Below, one piece after another: positions 16,068 through 25,255 of a DNA stretch of 64,000 nt. The notes beneath the pieces are model-generated. The model was not told the origin of the DNA and ran no database searches. It saw nothing but the letters and a program-made list of their open reading frames with translations. The DNA is taken from the NCBI RefSeq assembly GCF_030009775.1, contig NZ_JASCTH010000041.1:21600-85599 (forward strand). The letters are read 5' to 3'. The position numbers were made by a program, and so were the translations under genes. This DNA comes from Actinoplanes sandaracinus (lineage in GTDB: Bacteria > Actinomycetota > Actinomycetes > Mycobacteriales > Micromonosporaceae). How positions within the stretch are numbered: the stretch's first letter is position 1; every line of letters starts with the position of its first letter.

Positions 16068-17048
16068 ATGCGGGATACCAGACTCACGGATACTCTTTCG
16101 GTAAGCGCCATCGGTCTCGGATGCAGCCCGATGTCGCACGGATACAACCCGGCCGAGCGCGACGACAAAGAGTCGATCCGCGTCATTCACCGGGCGGTCG
16201 AACTCGGTATCAATTTGTTCGACACCGCGGATGTGTACGGACCGTTCAGCAACGAGGAACTACTCGGCCGGGCCCTGCGCGAGCACCGGGACGAGGTGCA
16301 CGTGGCGACGAAATGCGGTCTGGTCGCCGGGCCCGGCGGCAAATTCCAGCGCAACGGCCGCCCGGAGTACCTGCGTGCCGCGTGCGAGGGCTCGCTACGC
16401 CGGCTGCAGGTCGACACGCTCGGGCTGTACCAGTTGCACCGCGTCGACCCGGCCGTTCCGCTGGAGGACACCTGGGGCGCCCTCGGTGAGCTGGTCACCG
16501 AGGGCAAGGTCCGCAACCTGGGCATCTCCCATGCCACGTGCGAGGAGCTGGAGTTCGTCCACAGCATCTTCCCGATCGCCGCAGTGCAGTACGAACTGTC
16601 GGTGTGGTCCACGCACAACCGGGACGACATCCTTCCGTGGTGCCGGAAGAACGGGGTCGGGTTCCTGGCCTTCGCCCCGATCGGGCGGGGCTTCTTGACC
16701 GGGACCGTGGGCAGCACACCGGGCATCGAGGACTCTCGCAGCCGGGACCCACGGTTCAGCGCCGAGGCATTGCGCGCCAACCAAGCGATCCTGGACGGGC
16801 TACGCACCGTGGCCGCCCGGCACGGAGCCACTCCGGCCCAGGTGTCGATCGCCTGGACGCTGACCCAGGGCGACAACGTGGTGCCAATCCCCGGTACGCG
16901 ACGCCGGCGCTGGCTGGAGGAGAACGCCGCCGCCGTGCAGCTGCGGCTGGAGGCGCAAGACCTGCGCGACATCGATAACCTGCCGGCCGCCACGGGCGAG
17001 ATGAGCTGGGACAGCACCCGCGTCGTCGGCGCCCGGCCGGCCGAGTGA
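16068..17048 (+). CDS. aldo/keto reductase, probable NDP-deoxyhexose reductase
   Basis: A 326-residue (alpha/beta)8 NADPH-dependent reductase with a complete catalytic tetrad: Asp52 and Tyr57 ('FDTADVYGPF'), Lys82 ('ATKCGL') and His124 ('YQLHRVDP'). In deoxysugar clusters, members such as EryBII and TylC1 reduce the product of the NDP-hexose 2,3-dehydratase. A 2,3-dehydratase is present at 50145-51584, so this role is plausible here and would give a 2-deoxysugar. A general detoxifying reductase is the alternative. The gene ends 26 bp before the operator palindrome that precedes the glycosyltransferase operon, so it may be transcribed separately. Confidence 0.82.
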   Translation: MRDTRLTDTLSVSAIGLGCSPMSHGYNPAERDDKESIRVIHRAVELGINLFDTADVYGPFSNEELLGRALREHRDEVHVATKCGLVAGPGGKFQRNGRPEYLRAACEGSLRRLQVDTLGLYQLHRVDPAVPLEDTWGALGELVTEGKVRNLGISHATCEELEFVHSIFPIAAVQYELSVWSTHNRDDILPWCRKNGVGFLAFAPIGRGFLTGTVGSTPGIEDSRSRDPRFSAEALRANQAILDGLRTVAARHGATPAQVSIAWTLTQGDNVVPIPGTRRRRWLEENAAAVQLRLEAQDLRDIDNLPAATGEMSWDSTRVVGARPAE

Positions 17049-17074
17049 CCGGCCGACCGATCTGACTGTGACCT

Positions 17075-17090
17075 GTCCCGCTGGCGGGAC
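17075..17090. promoter_or_regulatory. operator palindrome, copy 1 (GTCCCGCTGGCGGGAC)
   Basis: A palindrome with perfect 7-bp arms around TG, identical to the copy at 42463 and the reverse complement of the one at 53367. Flanks are also shared with 42463: GTGAYCY directly before and CACGACG beginning 8 nt after. It lies just before the GNAT-like gene that heads the glycosyltransferase operon. Its centre (CGCTGGCG) is close to the reported LmbU target CGCCGGCG. Confidence 0.75.
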
Positions 17091-17107
17091 GGGCTGACCA
17101 CGACGCG

Positions 17108-17695
17108 ATGGGATCCCACGTGCTCTTTCCTCACACGGCCTCGCGCCGCATTCGGCTGCGACCCGCGACCACCACGGACCGCGCCGACTTCTTCCAGACC
17201 GTCGTCCGCGCCGGCATGGGCAGCTCCCGGCAGGTGGCGCGGCCCACCACGAGGGTGGCGAAGCCGCACGCGGCATTCCTCGTGGTGCTGCGCAGCACTG
17301 ACGAGACAATCGGCTTCAGTACGCTGCACACCCTCGACCCGGCCGGACACATCCAGTGCGGCGTCTACCTCGACCCGCAGCGAGCGAAGTTGGGCGTGGG
17401 TTCGGAGACCGTGCAACTGACGATCAACTACGCTTTCGCGACGCTCGATGTGGATAAGGTCATCACCCAGACGACAGAGGCGAGTTTCGCGTCTTTCGGG
17501 GTGACCACGGAAGACAATCAGGCATCTCGTGTGCAAGCGGATCACCTTTATTTCCGGGGCCAACTGTGGGATCAGTACGGATTCCATGTCGACCGTCAGG
17601 AATGGGACGACTATGTGGACCGGAAAGCGGATCGCGTCCTGCCTTCTCCGCTAGAGTGGCGGGCGGCGCCGCACCAGCACTTCGGCATTCGCTGA
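17108..17695 (+). CDS. GNAT-like acyltransferase, paralogue 1
   Basis: A 195-residue protein with a GNAT-type arrangement: an N-terminal strand and helix ('RIRLRPATTTDRADFFQTVV'), central strands ('AAFLVVLRSTDETIGFSTLH') and a late strand/helix ending near 'YGFHVDRQEW'. It is clearly paralogous to 52750-53283. Both begin (V/M)LFPHT and share '(E/D)T(I/V)GF', 'PAGH' and an 'LYFRGQLWD'-like segment. The paralogue starts at the Met corresponding to residue 5 here, so the GTG at 17120 may be the true start. The acyl donor is not evident; transfer to an aminosugar or to the peptide amine is possible. It heads the plus-strand operon immediately after an operator palindrome. Confidence 0.6.
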   Translation: MGSHVLFPHTASRRIRLRPATTTDRADFFQTVVRAGMGSSRQVARPTTRVAKPHAAFLVVLRSTDETIGFSTLHTLDPAGHIQCGVYLDPQRAKLGVGSETVQLTINYAFATLDVDKVITQTTEASFASFGVTTEDNQASRVQADHLYFRGQLWDQYGFHVDRQEWDDYVDRKADRVLPSPLEWRAAPHQHFGIR

Positions 17696-17801
17696 TCATC
17701 TTTTCCTGCTGACTCCGGGCGCATCACGTGCGCGCCGACTCCGGGTTCTCCGTCGAGTCGGGTCGACATGTGCAGTCAGATCGAACAGCTAAGGAGAATC
17801 C

Positions 17802-18851
17802 GTGGCAGGCCACGAGAAGCGACCACTGGTGACGGTGCTCGGTGCGTCCGGACTGCTGGGTACGGCTATCGCCCGGGAGCTCGCGAGCCAGCCGATCCGC
17901 CTCCGGCTGGTCGGTCGCCGGCCGACCGCCGTTCCGGCTCGCAGGCAGGCGGAGGTGGAGGTGCGGACCGTCGACCTCACGGAGCCGGGGGCGGTCGCCG
18001 CCGCAGTGGCCGATGCGGACGCCGTCATCCATCTGGTCGCGTACATCACGGGACCGAGCACGTGGCGGGTGGCGGCCACCGACCCGGTCGCCGAACGAGT
18101 CAATCTGGGCCTCGTCGAGGATCTCGTGCGGGCGATCGCGGCCAGCCGGCCGGCGCGGCCGCCGGTGGTGCTGTTCGCCGGCTCGATGTCGCAGTTGGGG
18201 CGCCCGTCGGCGGCCCGCATCGACGGCACCGAGGTGGACGCGCCGCTGACCGCCTACGACCAGCAGAAGCTGGCCGCCGAACAGATTCTCCAGGCCGCCA
18301 CGGAAGAGGGCGTCATCCGCGGTGCCACCCTGCGGTTGGCGACGCTGTACTCGCAGGGCATCGACTCGGCCATGCTGGATCGCGGCGTGGTCGCAGCGAT
18401 GACCCGACGGGCGTTCGCCGATCAGCCGCTCACCATGTGGCACACCGGCACGGTCACCCGGGACCTGCTCTGCATCGACGACGCGGCCCGCGCTTTCGTG
18501 GCCGCGCTGGACCAGGAGCAGGCCGTGACCGGACGGCACTGGTTGGTCGGAACCGGCGTCGCGACGAGTGTCGCCGAACTGTTCGGCATGATCGCCAAGG
18601 TCGTCTCGACCCACACCGGCCGGCCGGCCGTGCCCGTGCTCTCGGTGTCGCCGCCGAAGCACTCCGCGGAGACCGATCTGATCGACTATGTGCTGGATCC
18701 CGCCGTATTCGAGGCGGCGACGGGGTGGTCGGCCCGGGTTCCGCTGATGCACGGGCTGGACGGGCTGGCTGCGGCGATCGCCCGCGAGACCGCCACGAAC
18801 GCCGGCGAGACAGCGGCGGATCTCATCGCGACGGCCGAGCGCGGCAGCTGA
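17802..18851 (+). CDS. NDP-hexose 4-ketoreductase (EryBIV/TylC2/EvaE type)
   Basis: A 349-residue extended SDR. It has the GASGLLG nucleotide motif at 14-20, 'HLVAYITGPSTW' in the substrate region and Tyr152-xxx-Lys156 ('YDQQK'). Proteins of this group perform the last step in many deoxysugar pathways, reducing the C-4 ketone to set the final stereochemistry. The GTG start follows a perfect AAGGAG at 17791. Its stop overlaps the start of the first glycosyltransferase by one base (TGATG), so it is translated together with the array. With the dehydratase, aminotransferase, C-methyltransferase and epimerase elsewhere in the cluster, it completes a vancosamine-type pathway. Confidence 0.85.
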   Translation: MAGHEKRPLVTVLGASGLLGTAIARELASQPIRLRLVGRRPTAVPARRQAEVEVRTVDLTEPGAVAAAVADADAVIHLVAYITGPSTWRVAATDPVAERVNLGLVEDLVRAIAASRPARPPVVLFAGSMSQLGRPSAARIDGTEVDAPLTAYDQQKLAAEQILQAATEEGVIRGATLRLATLYSQGIDSAMLDRGVVAAMTRRAFADQPLTMWHTGTVTRDLLCIDDAARAFVAALDQEQAVTGRHWLVGTGVATSVAELFGMIAKVVSTHTGRPAVPVLSVSPPKHSAETDLIDYVLDPAVFEAATGWSARVPLMHGLDGLAAAIARETATNAGETAADLIATAERGS

Positions 18852-20119
18852 TGCGGATCCTGTTCGCGGCCGGCCGGGAGAAGAGCATCTTCCTGTACCT
18901 AGTGCCGCTCGCATGGGCGCTGCGCAGTGCCGGGCACGAGGTCCGGGTCGCCAGCCAACCGGCTTTCGCCCCGGTCATCACCCAGGCCGGGCTGACCGCC
19001 GTGCCGGTCGGGCGCAATCACGATCCGTGGCGTCTCACCGCCCTGACCCCGGACGGCCGTGCCGGCCTGCGTCGCGGCATCCCGGCGCCGTACGACGTCG
19101 TGGAGGACCCGACGGCGGCGGACTTCGCGGCGCTGCGCACGGGGGTCGCGGCCGCGGTCAACGGCTGGCACAAGGCCGGGAACGTCCCGATGGTCGCGGA
19201 ACTCGTCGAGTTCGCCCGGGCGTGGGAACCCGATCTGGTCATCTGGGAGCCGATGACGTACGCCGGGCCGATCGCCGCGAAGGCGTGTGGCGCCGCCCAC
19301 GCCCGGTTGTTGTTCGGTATCGACGTCTACGGCGCCGCTCGGGAGATCTACCGCCGCCTCAACGCCGCCCAACCGGAAGCAGAGCGCGCCGACCCACTCG
19401 CCGACTGGCTCGGTTCGTACGGCCGCAAGTACGGGTTCGACTACACCGAGGATCTGGCGACCGGACACTTCACGATCGACCAGTTCCCGAAGAGCCTGCA
19501 GCTCGAGACGGACAGCCTGGACCACGTCCGGATGCAGTACATCCCCTACGGCGGGGCGGCGGTCGTCCCGGAATGGCTGTGGGCCTCGCCCGAGCGGCCG
19601 CGTGTCGCGGTCACCCTGGGCCTCACCGCGACGGAGGTCTTCGACGGCTACAACGTGCCGCTCGCCGACATCCTGGCGGACCTGGCCACGCTCGACATCG
19701 AGGTGGTGGCGACGGTGACCGAGGCGGAACAGGCGCGGCTCCCCCGGCTGCCGGACAACGTCCGGATCACCTCGTACGTGCCATGGCATGCGCTCGCGCC
19801 GACCTGCGCCGCCGTGGTGCATCACGGCGGCGCCGCCACGCTGGCGACGACGTCCCGGCACGCGGTGCCGCAGCTCGCCCTGCACTACCACTTCGACCAG
19901 CCGATCCTCGGCCGCAAGCTCGCCGAGCACGGCGCCGGACTGGAGATCGGCACCACACAGGCGACCGGCGCCGGCGTCCGCTCGGCCGTGCACCGGCTGC
20001 TCACCGAGCCCGCGTTCCGCGACCGGGCCCGGGACCTCACCGCCGAGATTCTCGGCGCGCCCAGCCCCAGCCGGCTCGTCGGCCGGCTGGAGCAGCTCAC
20101 CGTCAAGAACCGGGCCTGA
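18851..20119 (+). CDS. glycosyltransferase 1 of the tandem array (EryCIII type, group A)
   Basis: A 422-residue GT-B fold enzyme of the antibiotic family GT1. The N-terminal acceptor domain begins 'MRILFAAGREKSIFLYLVPL' and holds 'EPDLVIWEPMTYAGPIAAKA'. The C-terminal donor domain carries 'VVHHGGAAT' near residue 322, followed by 'PQLALHYHFDQPILGRKLAE'. The HYHFDQ end defines what I call group A in this array, also seen in copies 3, 5 and 8. The Asp-Gln pair is where such enzymes contact the donor sugar. Its start overlaps the 4-ketoreductase stop. Copy 8 is its closest relative by motif. Which sugar it transfers cannot be read from sequence. Confidence 0.93.
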   Translation: MRILFAAGREKSIFLYLVPLAWALRSAGHEVRVASQPAFAPVITQAGLTAVPVGRNHDPWRLTALTPDGRAGLRRGIPAPYDVVEDPTAADFAALRTGVAAAVNGWHKAGNVPMVAELVEFARAWEPDLVIWEPMTYAGPIAAKACGAAHARLLFGIDVYGAAREIYRRLNAAQPEAERADPLADWLGSYGRKYGFDYTEDLATGHFTIDQFPKSLQLETDSLDHVRMQYIPYGGAAVVPEWLWASPERPRVAVTLGLTATEVFDGYNVPLADILADLATLDIEVVATVTEAEQARLPRLPDNVRITSYVPWHALAPTCAAVVHHGGAATLATTSRHAVPQLALHYHFDQPILGRKLAEHGAGLEIGTTQATGAGVRSAVHRLLTEPAFRDRARDLTAEILGAPSPSRLVGRLEQLTVKNRA

Positions 20120-20129
20120 GGGAGGTCAC

Positions 20130-21392
20130 ATGCGCGTTCTGTTCACCGCCAAGCCGGAGACGGCACATCTGCTGGCCATGGTGCCGCTGGCCTGGGCGAT
20201 GCGGACCGCCGGCCATGAGGTCCGGTTCGCCAGCCAGCCCGGGTTCGCCGACGCCATCACCCGGGCCGGGCTCACCGCAGTCGGCGTCGGGCGGGACACC
20301 GACGTATGGCAGCTTTCCGCCCGATATCCCAGCTGGCCGTGGGCGATGACGCCGGACCTGCCGGTCCCGTACGACACCGCGGCGTACCCGGAGCGGGCCA
20401 CCTGGCAGCACCTGAGCGACGGGTACGCCGACGTCCTCAAGTCCTGGCACAAGCCGGTGAGCTTCCCGATGATCGCCGGCCTGGTGGAATTCGCCCGGGA
20501 GTGGGAGCCCGACCTGGTGATCTGGGAGCCGACGGCGTACGCCGGCCCGATCGCGGCGAAGGCGTGCGGTGCGGTGCACGCCCGTCTGCTGTGGAGTATG
20601 GACGTGTTCGGCGTTACTCGCGATCACTTCCTGCGGGTGCGCGGTGACCGGCGCGAGGACCCGTTCGCCGAGTGGCTCGGCTCGTACGGCGCCAAGTACG
20701 GCTTCGAGTTCAGCGAGGACATGACGGTCGGCCAGTTCACCATCGACCAGATCCCCGGCAGCCTGCGAATGGCCGCCGACCTGCACTACGAGCCGATGCG
20801 ATTCGTCCCGTACGGCGGAGCCGCTGAAGTGCCGAAGTGGTTGTGGACGAAGCCGGCCGAGTCCCGCGTCGCGTTGACCATGGGCCTGAGCGCCACCGAC
20901 CACGGCATGGGGTACGCCGTCAGTGCCCAGGAGGTTCTCGACGCACTCGCGGACCTGGATGTCGAGGTTGTCGCGACGATCGCCGAGGCCGAGCAGGGGA
21001 AGCTGGGCCGGTTGCCTGGCAACGCCCGGGTGCTGTCGTATGTGCCGTTGCAAGCCCTCGCACCGACCTGCTCCGCGGTGATCAGCCACGGCGGCTTCGG
21101 CACGATGCTGACCACCGCGCTGCACGGCGTGCCGCAGCTCGCATTGCCGTGGGACTTCGACGGCCCTGCCTTCATCAGGCGTGCCACCGCACAGGGCGCC
21201 ACGTTGGCCGTGCCCGCCGCGCAGGCGACCGCCGGCCAGATCCGCGACAACGTGCAGCGACTGCTGCACGAGCCTGTCTTCCGGGCCCGTGCCGCTCAGC
21301 TGCGCGACGAGATGTATGCCATGCCCACGCCTCACCAGCTGGTTCCCCGGCTGGAGGAACTCACCGTCAAATATCGCACCGCCGCCCGCTGA
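20130..21392 (+). CDS. glycosyltransferase 2 of the tandem array (group B)
   Basis: 420 residues, starting at an ATG behind GGGAGG. The donor domain has 'VISHGGFGTML' near residue 318 and 'PQLALPWDFDGPAF', the group B form in which the usual Asp-Gln becomes Asp-Gly. Copies 4, 7 and 10 and glycosyltransferase 12 share the ISH/INH start and the DFD ending. The acceptor domain differs from copy 1 in residues 45-80 ('DTDVWQLSARYPSWPWAMTP'), the loop that usually touches the acceptor. The rest, including 'TVGQFTIDQIPGSLR', is well conserved. It therefore probably uses a different donor class from its neighbours 1 and 3. Confidence 0.92.
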   Translation: MRVLFTAKPETAHLLAMVPLAWAMRTAGHEVRFASQPGFADAITRAGLTAVGVGRDTDVWQLSARYPSWPWAMTPDLPVPYDTAAYPERATWQHLSDGYADVLKSWHKPVSFPMIAGLVEFAREWEPDLVIWEPTAYAGPIAAKACGAVHARLLWSMDVFGVTRDHFLRVRGDRREDPFAEWLGSYGAKYGFEFSEDMTVGQFTIDQIPGSLRMAADLHYEPMRFVPYGGAAEVPKWLWTKPAESRVALTMGLSATDHGMGYAVSAQEVLDALADLDVEVVATIAEAEQGKLGRLPGNARVLSYVPLQALAPTCSAVISHGGFGTMLTTALHGVPQLALPWDFDGPAFIRRATAQGATLAVPAAQATAGQIRDNVQRLLHEPVFRARAAQLRDEMYAMPTPHQLVPRLEELTVKYRTAAR

Positions 21393-21419
21393 CGTCGGCC
21401 ACGAGGAAAGAGAGACACG

Positions 21420-22682
21420 ATGCGTGTCCTGTTCGCCGCTAACCCGGAGAAGAGCATCTTCCAGTACCAGGTGGCCGTGGCATGGGCGCTGCGGACCGCC
21501 GGGCACGAGGTGCGTTTCGCCAGCCAGCCAGCATTCGCTTCGACGATCACACAAGCCGGGCTGACCGCCGTGCCGGTCGGGCGCGACCGGGTGCAACGCC
21601 GCGGCGCGCGACCGGAGGAACTGGAGGCGACCCGGGCCGGATACCCGGAGCCCTACGACGCCTTCGACGACCCCGACCGGGCCACCTGGGAGTTCCTCAA
21701 GCCGGGGATGCTGCAGGCGGTACACGGGTGGCACCGGTACGACAACTTCGCGCTGACCGCCGGGCTGGTCGAGTTCGCCCAGGCCTGGCAGCCGGACCTG
21801 GTGATCTGGGAGCCGTTGACCTATGCGGGCGCGATCGCGGCGAAGGCGTGCGGCGCGGCGCACGCCCGGCTCCTGTTCGGCATCGACGTCTTCGGGGGCG
21901 TCCGGCAGACGTATCGACGGCTCAACGCCGCTCAGCCGGTCTCGGACCAGGCCGACCCGATGGCCGACTGGCTCGGCTCGTACGGCGAGCGGTACGGGTT
22001 CGACTTCTCCGAGGACATGGTCACCGGTCACTTCACCATCGACCAGTTCCCCGCCAGTCTGCAGGTCGAGGCCCCCGGCCTGCACTACGTCCGTACCCAG
22101 TTCGTCCCGTACGGCGGGCCGGCGGTCGTACCGAAGTGGCTGTGGGCGAAGCCCGAACGGCCGCGGGTCGCCCTGACCATGGGGCTGAGCGCGACCGAGG
22201 TCTACAACGGTTACACCATCTCGATGGCCGAGGTGCTGGAGTCGCTGGCAAGCCTGGACATCGAGGTCGTCGCGACGGTGACGGAGAAGGAGCAGGCCAA
22301 GCTACCGCGTCAGCCGGACAATGTCCGGCTGGTGCCCTACGTGCCCTGGCACGCCCTGGTGCCCACCTGCTCGGTGGTGATCCACCATGCCGGCGCCGCC
22401 ACCCTCGGCACCACCGCGCTGCACCCGGTGCCGCAGCTCGCCCTGCACTACCACTTCGACCAGCCGACGCTGGCCCACAACCTGGCGGAGCAGGGCGCCG
22501 GCTTGGAGATCCACACGACTCTGGCCACCGGGCAGAAGGTACGTGACAGCGTCCAACGGCTGCTCACCGAACCGATCTTCCAGGAACGCGCTGAGGCCCT
22601 CACCGACGAGGTCCGAAGCTCACCGAGCCCCAATCAGCTCGTGCCGGTTCTGGAAGAGCTCACCAGCAAGTTCAGGGCCTGA
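21420..22682 (+). CDS. glycosyltransferase 3 of the tandem array (group A)
   Basis: 420 residues, ATG preceded by GAGGAAAGAGAG. The donor domain shows 'VIHHAGAATLGTTALHPVPQ' and ends in the group A HYHFDQ form. The acceptor half contains 'DRVQRRGARPEELEATRAGY', a variable loop longer than in copy 2 and similar in position to that of copy 5. The segment around 22100-22200 is nearly the same at DNA level as the corresponding stretches of copies 4, 5 and 6. The stop overlaps the next start (TGATG). Family membership is certain; donor and acceptor are unknown. Confidence 0.92.
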   Translation: MRVLFAANPEKSIFQYQVAVAWALRTAGHEVRFASQPAFASTITQAGLTAVPVGRDRVQRRGARPEELEATRAGYPEPYDAFDDPDRATWEFLKPGMLQAVHGWHRYDNFALTAGLVEFAQAWQPDLVIWEPLTYAGAIAAKACGAAHARLLFGIDVFGGVRQTYRRLNAAQPVSDQADPMADWLGSYGERYGFDFSEDMVTGHFTIDQFPASLQVEAPGLHYVRTQFVPYGGPAVVPKWLWAKPERPRVALTMGLSATEVYNGYTISMAEVLESLASLDIEVVATVTEKEQAKLPRQPDNVRLVPYVPWHALVPTCSVVIHHAGAATLGTTALHPVPQLALHYHFDQPTLAHNLAEQGAGLEIHTTLATGQKVRDSVQRLLTEPIFQERAEALTDEVRSSPSPNQLVPVLEELTSKFRA

Positions 22683-23953
22683 TGATGCGCGTTCTGTTCA
22701 CCGTCAATCCTGACAAGAGCGTCTTCCTGTCGATGGTGCCGCTCGCGTGGGCACTGCGCGCTGCGGGGCACGAGGTCCGCGTCGCCAGCCAGCCCGGCTT
22801 CGCCGGCATCATCACCCAGGCCGGCCTGACCGCGGTCGGCGTCGGGCGCGACACCGATGTCTTCGGCAGGATCAAGGATCAACATCCCGAGGAGTACGAC
22901 GCGCAGCGCGCCCGGCTGCCGCAGCCGTACGAGGCCGCCACCCTGACGCCCGAGCAGCTCGACTGGGCCGCGATGCGCGACGGGTACCAGCACGTGCTGC
23001 GCTTCTGGCACAAGCACGACAACTTTCCAAGCACCGCGGAGCTGGTGACGTTCGCCAAGGCCTGGCGGCCCGACCTGGTCATCTGGGAGCCGACGACGTA
23101 CTCCGGCGCGATCGCCGCGAAGGCCTGTGGGGCGGCACACGCCCGGCTGCTGTGGAGCATCGATGTGTTCGGCGTCACCCGCGACCGCTACCAACGATTG
23201 CGTGGCGACCGGACCGAGGACCCGCTCGCGGACTGGCTCGGGGGGTACGCCCGCAAGTACGGCTACCCCTATGACGAGGACATGGTGACCGGCCAGTTCA
23301 CCATCGACCCGCTGCCCGACTCGATGCGCATGGATGCCGGCCTAGAGCGCGTGCCGATGCAGTACGTGCCGTACGGCGGGCCGGCGGTGGTACCGAAGTG
23401 GCTCTGGACGGCCCCCGAGCGCCCGCGGGTCGCGGTGACCCTGGGCATCACCGCCACCGAGCGGTTCGCCGGGTACGCCGCCGACGTCCGGGAGATCCTC
23501 GACGCCGTCGCCGACCTGGACATCGAGGTCGTCGCCACCATCGCGGCGTCGGAGCAACACCGGCTGACCCGGATTCCGGACAACACCCGGGTGCTCTCCT
23601 TCGTACCCCTGCAGGCGCTCGCCCCCACCTGCGCCGCGGTGATCAGCCATGCCGGGCCGGGGACCTTCCTGACCACCGCCCTGTACGGCGTGCCGCAGCT
23701 GACCCTGCCATGGGATTTCGACGAGCCGGAACTGGCCCGCCGCGCCGCCGAGCAGGGCGGCACGCTGGTCATCGACGCGAACCGGGCCACCGGGCAGGTG
23801 GTCCGGGAGAGCCTGCTACGGCTGTTGCGGGAACCCCGGTTCGCCGAGCGCGCGGGGGTGCTTCGCGACGAGCTGCGTGCCCTGCCCAGCCCCGGCGAGA
23901 TCGTCGGCCGGCTCGAAGAGCTCACCGTCAAGTACCGCACCGCCAGCCGCTGA
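22682..23953 (+). CDS. glycosyltransferase 4 of the tandem array (group B)
   Basis: 423 residues. Two consecutive ATG codons at 22682 and 22685 are possible starts; the second gives the usual 'MRVLF', the first overlaps the preceding stop. The donor domain reads 'VISHAGPGTFLTTALYGVPQ' and then 'PWDFDEPELARRAAEQGG', group B with Asp-Glu in place of Asp-Gln, as in copy 10. The acceptor loop ('DVFGRIKDQHPEEYDAQRAR') is unique in the array. The close match to copy 10 in the donor half suggests that these two use the same sugar nucleotide at different positions of the chain. Confidence 0.92.
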   Translation: MMRVLFTVNPDKSVFLSMVPLAWALRAAGHEVRVASQPGFAGIITQAGLTAVGVGRDTDVFGRIKDQHPEEYDAQRARLPQPYEAATLTPEQLDWAAMRDGYQHVLRFWHKHDNFPSTAELVTFAKAWRPDLVIWEPTTYSGAIAAKACGAAHARLLWSIDVFGVTRDRYQRLRGDRTEDPLADWLGGYARKYGYPYDEDMVTGQFTIDPLPDSMRMDAGLERVPMQYVPYGGPAVVPKWLWTAPERPRVAVTLGITATERFAGYAADVREILDAVADLDIEVVATIAASEQHRLTRIPDNTRVLSFVPLQALAPTCAAVISHAGPGTFLTTALYGVPQLTLPWDFDEPELARRAAEQGGTLVIDANRATGQVVRESLLRLLREPRFAERAGVLRDELRALPSPGEIVGRLEELTVKYRTASR

Positions 23954-23975
23954 CGTCGGCGACGAGAGGAATCCC

Positions 23976-25253
23976 ATGCGCATCCTGTTCGCCTCGAACC
24001 CGGAGAAGAGTGTCTTCCTTTACCTGGCGCCGCTGGCCTGGGCGCTGCGGACCGCCGGGCACGAGGTGTGCTTCGCGGGTCAGCCTGCCCTGACCGACGT
24101 GATCACCCAGGCCGGGCTGACCGCCGTGCCGGCCGGCCTGTTCCGCGACATCCCCCGGCTGCTCCGGATGGCCGCGGCCGACCTGGAGATCGAACGGCCC
24201 GGTATCCCCGAGCCGTACGACGCGTTCGACGACCCGGACAAGGCCACGTGGGAGTACCTGAAGCCGGGCATGGTGGAAGCGGTCAGCACGATGCACCGGC
24301 CGCCGAGCTTCCCGCTGATCGGCGGCCTGACCGAGTTCGCGCTGGAGTGGAAGCCGGATCTGATCATCTGGGAGCCGCTCTGCTACGCCGGGCCGATCGC
24401 GGCGAAGGCGGTCGGGGCGGCGCACGCCCGGATGCTGTTCGGCGTCGACGTCTTCGGCGTGGTGCGCGAGATGTACACGAAGCTCAACGCGGCACAGCCG
24501 GCCGCGGACCGTTCGGACCCGCTCGCCGAGTGGCTCGCCACCTACGGGCGCAAGTACGACTTCGAGTACTCCGACGACATGACCACCGGGCACTTCACCA
24601 TCGACCAGATGCCGCTGAGTCTCCAGGTGGAGGCCGAGAGCCTGGACTACGTACGGATGCAGTACGTGCCGTACGGCGGGCCGGCGGTGGTACCGAAATG
24701 GCTGTGGGCCCAACCGGAGCGGCCCCGAGTGGCGCTGACCATGGGCCTGACCGCCACCGAGGTCTACAACGGATACACGATCGCGATGGCGGAGGTACTG
24801 GACTCGCTGGCCGACCTCGACATCGAGGTGGTCGCAACGGTCGCGGAGAAGGAGCGGAAGAAGCTGCCCACGCTGCCGTCCAACGTCCGTCTGGAGTCCT
24901 ACGTGCCGTGGCACGCCCTGGTGCCCACCTGCTCGGCGGTCATCCACCACGGCGGCGCCGCCACCATGGCCACCAACTCGCTCTACCCGGTTCCCCAGCT
25001 GGCCCTGCACTACCATTACGACCAGCCCACCCTCGGTCGCAAGCTGGCCGAGCACGGCGCCGGCCTGGAGATGCACACCACGGTCGCCACCGGTGACGCG
25101 GTCCGGGCGAGCGTTCAGCGGCTGCTCACCGAACCGCACTTCCAGGTGCGGGCCCAGGCGCTGACCGACGAGATCCGGGCGCTGCCCACCCCGAACCAGC
25201 TCGTTCCGCAGCTGGAACAGCTGACCGCCAAGTACCGGACCAACGGCCGCTGA
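23976..25253 (+). CDS. glycosyltransferase 5 of the tandem array (group A)
   Basis: 425 residues, ATG after GAGAGGA. Donor domain: 'VIHHGGAATMATNSLYPVPQ', then HYHYDQPTLGRKL, a group A ending with Phe replaced by Tyr. The acceptor loop contains 'RDIPRLLRMAAADLEIERPG', and the following helix 'MVEAVSTMHRPPSFPLIGGL' lacks the WHK seen in most copies. Its strongest resemblance is to copy 3, including the 'GLTATEVYNGYTIAMAEVLD' stretch. It is separated from copy 6 by only 2 bp. Confidence 0.92.
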   Translation: MRILFASNPEKSVFLYLAPLAWALRTAGHEVCFAGQPALTDVITQAGLTAVPAGLFRDIPRLLRMAAADLEIERPGIPEPYDAFDDPDKATWEYLKPGMVEAVSTMHRPPSFPLIGGLTEFALEWKPDLIIWEPLCYAGPIAAKAVGAAHARMLFGVDVFGVVREMYTKLNAAQPAADRSDPLAEWLATYGRKYDFEYSDDMTTGHFTIDQMPLSLQVEAESLDYVRMQYVPYGGPAVVPKWLWAQPERPRVALTMGLTATEVYNGYTIAMAEVLDSLADLDIEVVATVAEKERKKLPTLPSNVRLESYVPWHALVPTCSAVIHHGGAATMATNSLYPVPQLALHYHYDQPTLGRKLAEHGAGLEMHTTVATGDAVRASVQRLLTEPHFQVRAQALTDEIRALPTPNQLVPQLEQLTAKYRTNGR

Positions 25254-25255
25254 CC